Shown: piece by piece, positions 9,156-16,968 of the stretch | Layout: each line of letters starts with the position of its first letter | How positions within the stretch are numbered: position 1 is the stretch's first letter | From: an uncultured Ignavibacteria bacterium | GTDB taxonomy: Bacteria > Bacteroidota > Ignavibacteria > Kapaibacteriales > UBA2268 | Length of the DNA stretch: 64,000 nucleotides | Reading direction: 5' to 3' | NCBI GenBank assembly: GCA_903862655.1 | Contig: CAIOZA010000027.1 | Location: 124,001-188,000, forward strand | Made by a program: the position numbers and the translations under genes | Notes under the pieces: generated by a model | What the model was told of the DNA's origin: nothing | The model's database searches: none | The model's input: the letters and a program-made list of their open reading frames with translations, nothing else

Positions 9156-10094
9156 ATGTATCAAAATAGTATCAAAAATATAATAAAGTTAAAACTACTA
9201 TCGGGCGGGATTGATCTTGTTGGATTTTCTAAATATGACTTACTTTCCAACCAAACTCAAAATTATAATAAATGGATAGAATCTGGATTTCATGCTGATA
9301 TGAGTTATTTGGAAAGAAATATAGATAAAAGGGAAGATGTTAGATTAATTAAAGAGAATGCTAAATCCGTTATCGTAACCGGACTCAATTATTATACTGA
9401 TTTTCATTATCCAAAAAATAGTTTTAAGATTTCAAGATATGCTTGGGGTACAGATTATCATGTGATATTAAGCGAAAAATTAAAAATATTAACTGATGAA
9501 TTATCTTTATTAATTCCAGAATCAGAATTTAAAAGCTATGTAGATACTGGTCCGGTTATGGAAAAGCAGTGGGCAATTTTATCAGGAATAGGGTGGCAGG
9601 GTAAAAACTCTTTAATCCTAAACAGGGGATTAGGATCTTGGTTTTTCATTGGAATAATACTAACAAATTTGGATATTGAACCAGATACTCCTTCCCAAAA
9701 CTTTTGTGGTAGATGCAATCTATGTATTTCATCTTGCCCTACAAATGCCATTGTTCAGTCAGGTGTTATTGATTCTAGAAAATGCTTAAGTTATTGGAAT
9801 ATTGAAGCAAAGTGGGATATTGAAATTCCCAAAGAAATCTCCCAAAAAAATCAAAACTGGGCTTTTGGTTGTGATATATGCCAGGATGTTTGCCCATGGA
9901 ATAAGAAGATAAAAAAAAGCCATATAGAAGAATTCAAACCAAGACTCAATCAAACTGAATTTAATCCAGAAGAAATATTAAATATGCAAAACGTTGAATT
10001 TAATACTAGATTTAAAAATTCTCCAGTCAAAAGATCTAAGCTTAATGGAATTATTAGAAATATTGAAACTATCCATAGTTTTAATGAAATATGA
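9156..10094 (+). CDS. queG: Epoxyqueuosine reductase QueG
   Basis: QueG is a cobalamin- and iron-sulfur-dependent enzyme that reduces epoxyqueuosine to queuosine in the wobble position of tRNAs for Asp, Asn, His and Tyr. At 312 residues it has the family length. It shows 'SYVDTGPVMEK' (127-137) with the catalytic Asp130. The first 4Fe-4S set is C184, C187, C190 and C194 ('CGRCNLCISSC'). The second set includes C239, C242 and C246 ('CDICQDVCPWN'), with another Cys at 210. The start codon directly follows the Rieske stop. The tRNA-Asp(GTC) later in the window would be a substrate. Confidence 0.93.
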   Translation: MYQNSIKNIIKLKLLSGGIDLVGFSKYDLLSNQTQNYNKWIESGFHADMSYLERNIDKREDVRLIKENAKSVIVTGLNYYTDFHYPKNSFKISRYAWGTDYHVILSEKLKILTDELSLLIPESEFKSYVDTGPVMEKQWAILSGIGWQGKNSLILNRGLGSWFFIGIILTNLDIEPDTPSQNFCGRCNLCISSCPTNAIVQSGVIDSRKCLSYWNIEAKWDIEIPKEISQKNQNWAFGCDICQDVCPWNKKIKKSHIEEFKPRLNQTEFNPEEILNMQNVEFNTRFKNSPVKRSKLNGIIRNIETIHSFNEI

Positions 10095-10113
10095 AGAAAC
10101 ATCAATTTTTATC

Positions 10114-10998
10114 CTAATTGATTGATTCAATCTCGTTTTTCACTTTTTCCATGTACCACTGAGGAGTACTTGTAGCACCTGTTATTCCAACTTTTTCCGC
10201 TCCAATAAACCAGTCATTGTTTATCTCTTTGATGTCTTCTATAAAATAAGATTTAGTATTAACTGATTTACACGTGTTGAATAAGCCTTTCCCATTCGAA
10301 GAATTTCGTCCGGCAACAAAAATCATTATATCATTGCTCATTGCGAATTCTTTTAATTTATCTTCGCGACCATAAACTGCTCTACAGAGAGTATCCTTTG
10401 CTATAAAGAAATCTTTGGTATCTTCAATTAAAAGCGTCTTAGATATATTTTCCTGGATAGTTGTTTTTACAGCATAAAATGTATTTTTATCCATTGTCGT
10501 CTGAGAAATCAGAACAGTCTTTTTCGTAAAATCAACAGAACTAATGACATCTTCAACACTTTTAACAACAATACATTCATCATTGCAGACTCCTCTTAGC
10601 CCGATAACTTCAGCATGTTCTTTTTTACCGAAAATTACAATCTGATAATCCTGCTGATGAAATTTGATAACACGATTCTGTAATGATGTCACCAAAGGAC
10701 AAGTTGCATCAATTATTTCAATACCTAGTTTTTTTGCAGATTCATAAGTTGAAGGCGGTTCACCATGTGCTCTGATAAGCACCTTGGAATTTTTAGGATT
10801 AATATTTTGTAAATCCTCATAGGAAATTGTTTTCAAACCTTTTTGCTCAAGTCTGTCTGTTTCTTTTGGATTATGAATGATCTGTCCTAATATATAGACA
10901 TTGTTATCTTCAATGTTGTTAAGTGTTTCTTCAGCTATTTCAACAGTACGAACGACACCCCAGCAAAAACCTGATGATTGATCTATAGTTACAAGCAT
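10114..10998 (-). CDS. ispH: 4-hydroxy-3-methylbut-2-enyl diphosphate reductase IspH
   Basis: IspH makes IPP and DMAPP in the last step of the MEP isoprenoid pathway, using a 4Fe-4S cluster. The cluster cysteines are C12 ('GFCWGV'), C100 ('DATCPLV') and C205 ('DTLCRAV'). The diphosphate-binding residues H42, H78, H128, E130 ('HAEV') and T168 are all present, as are 'SSNGKGLF' and 'GATSTPQW'. The last two forms are those found in Bacteroidota-type IspH. The length of 294 is normal. It supplies precursors for the hpnC/hpnD squalene pathway 5 kb away. It follows cmk on the same strand with a 56-bp gap. Confidence 0.95.
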   Translation of the reverse strand: MLVTIDQSSGFCWGVVRTVEIAEETLNNIEDNNVYILGQIIHNPKETDRLEQKGLKTISYEDLQNINPKNSKVLIRAHGEPPSTYESAKKLGIEIIDATCPLVTSLQNRVIKFHQQDYQIVIFGKKEHAEVIGLRGVCNDECIVVKSVEDVISSVDFTKKTVLISQTTMDKNTFYAVKTTIQENISKTLLIEDTKDFFIAKDTLCRAVYGREDKLKEFAMSNDIMIFVAGRNSSNGKGLFNTCKSVNTKSYFIEDIKEINNDWFIGAEKVGITGATSTPQWYMEKVKNEIESIN

Positions 10999-11054
10999 AA
11001 TTGTAAATCAAATAAATGTAAAATAATTAGTAAATAAGACGAATTTAATCCTAA

Positions 11055-11738
11055 TTATAGTTTATTTACTTCATTTATGCAATGTAATGCAAAATTGTAA
11101 ATTAGATCTGTCTGTTCAGCTATTGTAATACTTGATGTATCAATTTCAATTGCACCATCTGCTCTCCTAAGAGGACTAATTTCTCTATTGCTATCATATT
11201 CATCTCTTTCCAAAAGAAGCTTCTTTATTTCCTTTTCATCTGCCTGCATACCTGATAATTTCATTTCAAGAGTCCTTCTATGTGCTCGAGTTTCTGCAGA
11301 AGCTATCATATAAATTTTTAGATGAGCATTAGGAAAAACAACTGTTCCAATATCGCGTCCATCCATCACAACTGCTCCCTTTTCTCCAAGTTTTCTCTGA
11401 ATATCTACTAATTTATCTCTTACGATTCCATTAGCACTAACAGGACTTACAAATTTTGTAATTTCAGGAGTTCTGATCAGGTCACTAACATCTTCGTCAT
11501 TGAGGTAGGTTCTTTGTCCTTTTACAGTATTTTCAAGACTAATGGTAATGCTATCCATAAGTTTCCTAAAATCATCATCTTCAAAATTGAGATGTTCTCT
11601 TTGGAATGCTAAAGCAGTGGCTCTATACATGGCTCCTGTATCAATGTAAATATAACCTAACCGTTTCGCTACTTCACGTGCAGTTGTTGATTTACCTGAA
11701 CCTGATGGCCCATCAATAGCAATAATAATATTATTCAT
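11055..11738 (-). CDS. cmk: Cytidylate kinase
   Basis: Cmk phosphorylates CMP and dCMP. The 227-residue protein opens with the P-loop 'GPSGSGKSTTA' (10-20), then 'YIDTGAMYRA', 'DGRDIGTVVFPNA' and the lid 'AETRAHRR', all family signatures. Its start overlaps the end of the upstream HAD phosphatase gene by 8 bp, so the two are coupled. cmk next to ispH is a recurrent arrangement in many bacteria. The call is firm. Confidence 0.95.
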   Translation of the reverse strand: MNNIIIAIDGPSGSGKSTTAREVAKRLGYIYIDTGAMYRATALAFQREHLNFEDDDFRKLMDSITISLENTVKGQRTYLNDEDVSDLIRTPEITKFVSPVSANGIVRDKLVDIQRKLGEKGAVVMDGRDIGTVVFPNAHLKIYMIASAETRAHRRTLEMKLSGMQADEKEIKKLLLERDEYDSNREISPLRRADGAIEIDTSSITIAEQTDLIYNFALHCINEVNKL

Positions 11739-12447
11739 AATTAACCTTAAAGTGATTGACTATAGTGGAAATTACTTTTTGATAATTGGAAAAATTTTCA
11801 AAAGTATAATTTGGTTTAAACTCATTTAATTGTTCGATACTGAAGTTACCAGTAGCAGTGCATATGACAGGTATATTATTATATTTTGCACATTCAATAT
11901 CTCTGGGTGAATCTCCTAGTATGATTGTGTTCTTTTCACTGAATTGAATTTCTGTTGAATTATTATTAGCTCTTTGAATTGCTAAATTTGGTAATAGATT
12001 TCTATCAGCAAATTCACATCCAAAAGAACCGAAGTTAAAATAATTATTAAGTCTTACGGCATTTAGTTTAGAATAGGCATTAGATTTGCAATTTCCAGTT
12101 AATAAAGCAAGCGTAACTGATTCTAATTCATTTAGTTTTTCAATTAATTTTCGGATACCAGGTAGAACTTCAAAATTTTTCTCAATGCAAAATTCGGAAA
12201 AATGAATATTTAAATCCGCCCAAAAATTTTCTATATCCTTTGCAATAATTCCGAAAGGAATTTTCAAATTTTCTAAAATTTCCTGTAAAATCTTTAAATC
12301 AGTCATACCTGAAAAATCTGGTATGCTTGAGTCAGGAACATTCAAAGTTAAATATTTTTCGAGAAAGTCAATAAATACTTCCTTTCCAAGTTTACGGTTG
12401 AACTTAAGAATTGTACCATCAATATCAAATAGGACTAGAATTTTCAT
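11731..12447 (-). CDS. HAD-superfamily phosphatase (phosphoglycolate phosphatase-like)
   Basis: A 238-residue HAD hydrolase with a helical C1 cap. Motif I is 'LFDIDGTIL' (7-15), motif II is 'LLTGNCKS', and motif III/IV is 'ILGDSPRDIECA'. This is the pattern of phosphoglycolate-phosphatase/pyrophosphatase-like enzymes. The substrate cannot be told from sequence. It overlaps cmk by 8 bp. A hairpin terminator for the upstream ssb lies between ssb and this gene's start. Confidence 0.85.
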   Translation of the reverse strand: MKILVLFDIDGTILKFNRKLGKEVFIDFLEKYLTLNVPDSSIPDFSGMTDLKILQEILENLKIPFGIIAKDIENFWADLNIHFSEFCIEKNFEVLPGIRKLIEKLNELESVTLALLTGNCKSNAYSKLNAVRLNNYFNFGSFGCEFADRNLLPNLAIQRANNNSTEIQFSEKNTIILGDSPRDIECAKYNNIPVICTATGNFSIEQLNEFKPNYTFENFSNYQKVISTIVNHFKVNYE

Positions 12448-12461
12448 TTTTTATATGATAG

Positions 12462-12493
12462 AAAAGGGCTATCTGATATTTCAGATTAGCCCT
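12462..12493 (-). terminator. Hairpin terminator after ssb
   Basis: A seven-base stem AGGGCTA/TAGCCCT is extended by an inner TCTGA/TCAGA helix, with TTTT following on the minus strand. It lies between the ssb stop and the HAD gene start. The T-run is short, so some readthrough into the HAD-cmk-ispH genes is possible. Confidence 0.6.
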
Positions 12494-12514
12494 GAGTTTC
12501 AAATATATTTCAAA

Positions 12515-12934
12515 CTAGAAAGGAATATCATCATCATCGGTTGAAGATACAGTATTTTCAGAAACAGTTTTTTCTCCAAAAGATTCAGATGAACTGTATG
12601 GTTTAGGATCCAGTAAAATAAGATCACGAGCTAAGACTTCTGTGCGATAGTGAGTTACTCCATCTTTTTCATAAGTTCTGGTTTGGTTCTTGCCTTCAAT
12701 ACATATTTTACTACCTTTTTTTATATACTTAGATGCTTTTTCAGCAAGAAAATCCCATAAAACTATACTATGCCATTCTGTAGAATCTTTCCATTCACCT
12801 GTTGACTTATCTTTATAGCTTTCAGATGTCGCTAATCTAAGTGTACAAACTTGTGACCCAGATGGAATAGTCTTAATTTCTGGTTCCTGCCCAACGTTAC
12901 CAATTAAAAGAACTTTGTTCATACTATTTGCCAT
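12515..12934 (-). CDS. ssb: Single-stranded DNA-binding protein with acidic tip (SSB-1)
   Basis: A 139-residue OB-fold SSB. It opens 'MNKVLLIGNVGQEPE', has 'STEWHSIVLW' in the core, and ends in the canonical acidic tip 'DDDDIPF', which binds partners such as RecO, PriA and Exo I. The ATG has GGAG 5 bases upstream. It lies 37 bp downstream of a second ssb paralogue on the same strand. This copy has the complete set of features expected of the housekeeping SSB. Confidence 0.93.
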   Translation of the reverse strand: MANSMNKVLLIGNVGQEPEIKTIPSGSQVCTLRLATSESYKDKSTGEWKDSTEWHSIVLWDFLAEKASKYIKKGSKICIEGKNQTRTYEKDGVTHYRTEVLARDLILLDPKPYSSSESFGEKTVSENTVSSTDDDDIPF

Positions 12935-12971
12935 GGCTTCTCCATTTTCGATATTTATTTATAAAAGTTAG

Positions 12972-13430
12972 TTATTTGACTTCGTCATTTAGATGTGAAT
13001 CGAAAACATCTTCTGAAGTTAAAAATTCATGAGATAAAAATTCAGATTCAAATGCTTGGTTAAATACTTCTTCGCTTATTGAAATTCCATCTTTCATTTT
13101 GCGTTCGAGTATTATTAAGTTTTGAGCAATTATTTCTGTGAAATGCTTCTTTTGACCATCTTTTTCAAAGGTTCGAGTTCTAATTTTTCCTTCAATAAAA
13201 ATCCTATCACTTTTTCTTAACAATTGAGCTGCAATCTCAGCTAATCTATCCCAAAGAACTACACTATGCCAGTCGGTCACTTCCTGCCATTCATTCCGTT
13301 TATTCTTATATGTTTCTGTTGTGGCTAATCTAATTGTGCAAACTGATGTACCTTGTGGTGTTCTCCTTAATTCTGGGTCCTTTCCGATATTGCCAATGAG
13401 CGTAGCTCTGTTCAGGCTTCTTGCTGCCAT
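12972..13430 (-). CDS. Second single-stranded DNA-binding protein, no acidic tip (SSB-2)
   Basis: A 152-residue OB-fold SSB clearly paralogous to its neighbour ('LNRATLIGNIGKDPE', 'VTDWHSVVLWD', 'IFIEGKIRTRTFEKDG'). Its C-terminus ends 'DSHLNDEVK' and lacks the terminal D-D-I-P-F partner-binding tip, although the tail is acidic (SEEVFNQAFESEF). It has GGAG 7 bases before the ATG. Paralogues of this type serve in competence (SsbB-like) or as mixed-tetramer partners in other bacteria. Here the role is unknown. Cotranscription with SSB-1 is likely. Confidence 0.88.
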   Translation of the reverse strand: MAARSLNRATLIGNIGKDPELRRTPQGTSVCTIRLATTETYKNKRNEWQEVTDWHSVVLWDRLAEIAAQLLRKSDRIFIEGKIRTRTFEKDGQKKHFTEIIAQNLIILERKMKDGISISEEVFNQAFESEFLSHEFLTSEDVFDSHLNDEVK

Positions 13431-13506
13431 TCATTCTCTCCTTAGTATAATTTACTCTACTTGGCTTCAATCCACTACTAACCAAAATTCAGAAGTATAG
13501 ACGAAA

Positions 13507-13533
13507 ATTCAAATAAATATTATTTATTTGAAT
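13507..13533. repeat. 27-bp perfect AT-rich inverted repeat
   Basis: Thirteen-base arms around a single central base form a perfect palindrome between the DUF1207-like gene and ssb-2. On the minus strand it is followed by TTTT, so it may be a weak terminator for the outer-membrane gene. A regulatory operator upstream of the ssb pair is the other reading. Confidence 0.5.
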
Positions 13534-13550
13534 AGTACTAAATAGAAAAA

Positions 13551-14372
13551 TTACCAATGCATAACCTGAAAGCCAATTCCGGGGTAATTATCTATTTCAT
13601 TATAAAATTCACCATGAATACTTCTACCTGAAAAATAGTATGCTCCAACGAAAATTCCATAGTGAGAACTAGTATGAAAAGTGAATCCTGCTTGAAAAGC
13701 ATTTTGAACAATATAAGTCCTATCAACTCCAACTATTTTAATATCATAACCTGCGGTCAATACAAGCGAAGGATTGATTATGTATTCATACTCAATTCCC
13801 AGTTGTGGAATGAATGGATCGGGGTTTTTGGGTTTAGTAGAAAAAACATAATTAACTCCCATGTAATATCGAAAATCTTTATAAAAGTTAGCAATTATGA
13901 TATCTACAAACTCTCTTGAATAAACAAAAGGTAGTTTAAGGAATTTATTGTTGCTTGTAAAACCATCCACTAAATGGGAAGATATGTGTGCCAATCTAAT
14001 TCTCGCTGTAGATCTCTGAGAAATGAAATTCATATTCATTGAATAATTAATCCCAAAATAATAGTCAGATGTTTCAACAGGAAATTTGAAATTGCCTTCT
14101 GATCTAAGTCTTGTATATGTGAAAAAGTCAGCACCAATTGCCGCTATACTGCCCGCACAAGGGAACCTCATTAAGTCAAAAGTGGCACCTATATCAAGTC
14201 TTAATCTTTTATCTTTAAAATCGCCAATTGAACCAATTCGTCCTTCGTAAGGATTAGCAATTAACGGTTTAAAAAGCAATCCATCATCAGCATATAAGTT
14301 AACAGAAAAAATGAATATTAATATGATTATTACTATTCTTACATCTGCTTTTAAGTTTAAAACAAGTTTCAT
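13551..14372 (-). CDS. Outer-membrane protein, DUF1207-like
   Basis: A 273-residue exported protein with a hydrophobic leader (about 9-28, 'DVRIVIIILIFIFSVNLYA') followed by 'LLFKPLIANPYEGRIGS'. That opening resembles DUF1207 proteins ('lf.pliAdPr...'). The remainder is a series of alternating amphipathic strands (for example 'DYYFGINYSMNMNF', 'GIEYEYIINPSLVLTAGYD') ending in 'GIGFQVMHW', an aromatic last strand as in outer-membrane barrels. It is shorter than typical DUF1207 members (about 400), so this could be a trimmed or related family. Its function is unknown. It has its own upstream intergenic region. Confidence 0.6.
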   Translation of the reverse strand: MKLVLNLKADVRIVIIILIFIFSVNLYADDGLLFKPLIANPYEGRIGSIGDFKDKRLRLDIGATFDLMRFPCAGSIAAIGADFFTYTRLRSEGNFKFPVETSDYYFGINYSMNMNFISQRSTARIRLAHISSHLVDGFTSNNKFLKLPFVYSREFVDIIIANFYKDFRYYMGVNYVFSTKPKNPDPFIPQLGIEYEYIINPSLVLTAGYDIKIVGVDRTYIVQNAFQAGFTFHTSSHYGIFVGAYYFSGRSIHGEFYNEIDNYPGIGFQVMHW

Positions 14373-14700
14373 TAGGTTAATTCCAAAAAGCCAAGTTGTT
14401 ATTCGATTTAATTAGATTCTGTATTTACAAATATACATTTTTTGATTTTAAAAAATGCAATTGCTAAAACAGCTCTTAGAAAAAGTGAAAAATTAATTTT
14501 TGAATTATAAATAAACATTACAAATTAATCGTTTTTACTTGATATTCGTGATTGTTTTTGGTAGATTTGAAATATCTTAAGCTTAATAGTGAATAATTTA
14601 TTAAAATTTTTTAAGCAACTTTGAATATAAACAAATAATACATATATTGCAGTAATACATGGTAGAAGCAAATTTTTTTTAAAGTTTTTAGGGAGGCATT
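14373..14700. other. Divergent intergenic region with probable promoters
   Basis: A 328-bp, extremely AT-rich gap between the divergent DUF1207-like gene and the lipoprotein gene. A TATATTGCA element (14643-14651) with a TTTG about 20 bases further upstream lies 50 bp before the lipoprotein start and is a candidate promoter. The same nonamer occurs 40 bp before the sugar-nucleotide gene at 34994. A strong GGGAGG ribosome site precedes 14701. I see no RNA gene or ORF here. Confidence 0.4.
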
Positions 14701-15009
14701 ATGCAGAAGAGGAAATTTTTCTCAGTTGCAACTATAGGATCAATGGCTATTGCTTGTGCGCTGTTTCTTGGGAGTTGTTCCAATAAGATCACTGAAGAAC
14801 AACTAAAGCAAATTAAAGAGCTTAGATCCCAGGAAAAGAGTTTAACAGAGAATATCTCAAAGAAAAAAGATGAAAAAACTAAATTAGAAGCTGAGTTGAA
14901 TGCACGCAAATCTGATTTAAAGAAATGCGAAGATGAAAACAATCTCATCAAGCAGAAATTAGCAACTTGGCCTGATATCTGGCCTGATTGGAAACCAGAA
15001 CAGAAATAA
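14701..15009 (+). CDS. Small coiled-coil lipoprotein
   Basis: 102 residues. The signal peptide ends in a lipobox 'LFLGSC', giving a lipidated Cys26. The mature part is a charged heptad-rich coiled coil (about 32-85, rich in Lys/Glu/Leu), then a Trp-rich tail 'WPDIWPDWKPEQK'. A single internal Cys occurs in 'DLKKCEDEN'. The strong GGGAGG ribosome site suggests abundant expression. It lies 44 bp before a LysM protein whose coiled coil also contains an 'LKNC' element, so the two look like partners. The family is not recognised by name; it resembles Lpp-type structural lipoproteins only in form. Confidence 0.7.
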   Translation: MQKRKFFSVATIGSMAIACALFLGSCSNKITEEQLKQIKELRSQEKSLTENISKKKDEKTKLEAELNARKSDLKKCEDENNLIKQKLATWPDIWPDWKPEQK

Positions 15010-15053
15010 TTTCTAATTTTCTTAATTTTGTTTAATAACTTTTGGAGATAATA

Positions 15054-15848
15054 ATGAAAAAAATATATTCTTTTATACTAATTTTAATTTTTACTTCTTT
15101 TGTCGTTGGTTCTCTTTATTCACAACAGGCTCCTCCGCCTAATAAAGCCGATGAAGAATTGACAAAAGATGAAGCCATTTTCAGAATTAATGAATTTCAG
15201 ACAAGCATACAAGATCTCACTTCTAAATTGTCTGGTTTTGATGCTGATATTGTAAGACTGAAAGGTGAATTAGCACAATCAAATACATCTCTTAAAAATT
15301 GTAGAGATGCTTATTATGCTCTTATTGGAGCCACAGACGCAGATATTGCAAAATATCGTCAGCAACTTGGTGTTATAGAAGGTAAAATTCGCCAAATGCA
15401 AAGATTATCTGATGATGAATTAGCGGATAAAACTGATGAAATTAAAGCTCTTGAAGAAGAACTTAATAAAATGAGAATGGTCAAAATCTCTGTACTTCCT
15501 GAATTTTATAACAAAATTATTTCATTAGCACGTGATGCTAAAGGCCTTTACAAAGAAAAGAAAATAAAGGGTTATACAGTTGGAACATGGGCAGAAAATC
15601 GTGACTGTTTATGGAACATCGCAGGGAAAAATGAGATATATGGTGATCCATTCCAGTGGCCAAAGATTTGGCAAAGCAATACAGACGTTATCAAGAATCC
15701 TGACATTATTCAGCCAGGTTGGATATTGAAAGTTCCACCTACAGGTCCAAAAACACAGGATGAAATGAAGGCAGAACGTAAATATTGGAGAAACAAACGC
15801 GCAGCTATGGAAAAAACAAATGAAGAAACGCCTAAAAAGGGTGAATAA
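15054..15848 (+). CDS. Exported coiled-coil protein with C-terminal LysM domain
   Basis: 264 residues: a signal peptide (about 1-23), a coiled coil (about 40-145) with one Cys in 'SLKNCRDAY', a basic linker, and a C-terminal LysM-type domain ('YTVGTWAENRDCLWNIAG' to 'PGWILKVP') that should bind peptidoglycan. The ATG at 15054 has GGAG 6 bases upstream; the longer frame begins at a TTG inside that leader and is not the start. With the lipoprotein just upstream it could tie outer membrane and peptidoglycan together, which is inference. A strong terminator follows. Confidence 0.78.
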   Translation: MKKIYSFILILIFTSFVVGSLYSQQAPPPNKADEELTKDEAIFRINEFQTSIQDLTSKLSGFDADIVRLKGELAQSNTSLKNCRDAYYALIGATDADIAKYRQQLGVIEGKIRQMQRLSDDELADKTDEIKALEEELNKMRMVKISVLPEFYNKIISLARDAKGLYKEKKIKGYTVGTWAENRDCLWNIAGKNEIYGDPFQWPKIWQSNTDVIKNPDIIQPGWILKVPPTGPKTQDEMKAERKYWRNKRAAMEKTNEETPKKGE

Positions 15849-15876
15849 TTTCTGATTTGTTATTTAGAAGTTTAAT

Positions 15877-15915
15877 ATAAGCCCCGTATTTTTGCTACGG
15901 GGCTTATTTTTTTTT
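15877..15915 (+). terminator. Strong Rho-independent terminator
   Basis: A 12-bp perfect stem containing GCCCCG/CGGGGC, a 7-base loop, and a run of nine T after the right arm. It ends the lipoprotein-LysM transcript, just ahead of phoH. Confidence 0.93.
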
Positions 15916-15951
15916 AGTAAATTTGTTTTTTATTTAAATACTTTATTTAAA

Positions 15952-16923
15952 ATGGAATTGATAGAAAAAATAATTGAACTTGATTTTGCAACACTTCCAG
16001 CTCTGGTTGGACCTAACGATGTTTTCATGAAACTTATTGAAAATAAAATTAATTTATTTTTGAATTTAAGAGGTAATATTCTAAGTGTAAAGGGAACACA
16101 CGAAGAAGTTAATTTGGTTTCGATTATTTTTAATGAGCTTTCTTTCATTTTGAAAAAAAATGGTACTTTAGAGAAGAATGATGTTGAGACGGTTCTAGAA
16201 TTAACTAGTACAACTCAAATACCTCAAAGACTTACTGCTGGCCTAAATGCTACTGATAGTATGATTTATTGGGGTTCAAAGGAAGCAATCAAAACTAGAT
16301 CACCAAAACAGAGAACATACTGTGAAAAAGTTCTGAATAACGATATGGTTTTTGCTATTGGACCGGCAGGCACTGGAAAAACTTATCTTGCTGTTGCTAT
16401 GGCATTAGCGGCTTTAAGAAGAAATGAAGCATCAAAGATTGTCTTATCCAGACCTGCAGTTGAAGCAGGGGAATCGCTAGGATTCTTGCCGGGTGATCTG
16501 AAAGAGAAGTTAGATCCATATTTAAGGCCATTATTGGATGCTCTTTATATTATGTTGGGACCAGAAAAACTTAAAATTTTGACAGATAAGAATATCATAG
16601 AAATAATACCATTAGCATATATGCGAGGCAGAACTATTTCAAATTCTTTTATTATCCTTGATGAAGCTCAAAATGCAACTATCACTCAGATGAAAATGTT
16701 TCTAACCAGACTAGGTGAGAATTCTAAAGCAATTATAACAGGTGACATTACACAAATTGATTTGCGGAATAAAAGAGATTCCGGATTGATAAATGCTAAT
16801 AAGATTCTACATAATATTGGAGGAATTGAATTTGTATATTTCGATGAGATGGATGTTGTGCGTCACAGACTTGTTACCGAAATTATTAAGGCTTATGAGA
16901 GAGAAGAAAATGAACATATTTAA
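15952..16923 (+). CDS. phoH: PhoH-family ATPase
   Basis: 323 residues from the ATG at 15952; the frame extends 20 codons further upstream, but only through the terminator, starting at a TTG. The PhoH domain has Walker A 'GPAGTGKTYLA' and Walker B 'FIILDEAQNAT', with 'LSRPAVEAGESLGFLPGD' between. The N-terminal part resembles the short PhoH-like (YbeZ) subfamily, linked in many bacteria to RNA/ribosome metabolism beside ybeY. Here ybeY is not adjacent; cdaA follows after 45 bp. Confidence 0.9.
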   Translation: MELIEKIIELDFATLPALVGPNDVFMKLIENKINLFLNLRGNILSVKGTHEEVNLVSIIFNELSFILKKNGTLEKNDVETVLELTSTTQIPQRLTAGLNATDSMIYWGSKEAIKTRSPKQRTYCEKVLNNDMVFAIGPAGTGKTYLAVAMALAALRRNEASKIVLSRPAVEAGESLGFLPGDLKEKLDPYLRPLLDALYIMLGPEKLKILTDKNIIEIIPLAYMRGRTISNSFIILDEAQNATITQMKMFLTRLGENSKAIITGDITQIDLRNKRDSGLINANKILHNIGGIEFVYFDEMDVVRHRLVTEIIKAYEREENEHI

Positions 16924-16968
16924 TATAAAAAAAATACTCAAACTAATAATTACTCTAAATAACAATTT

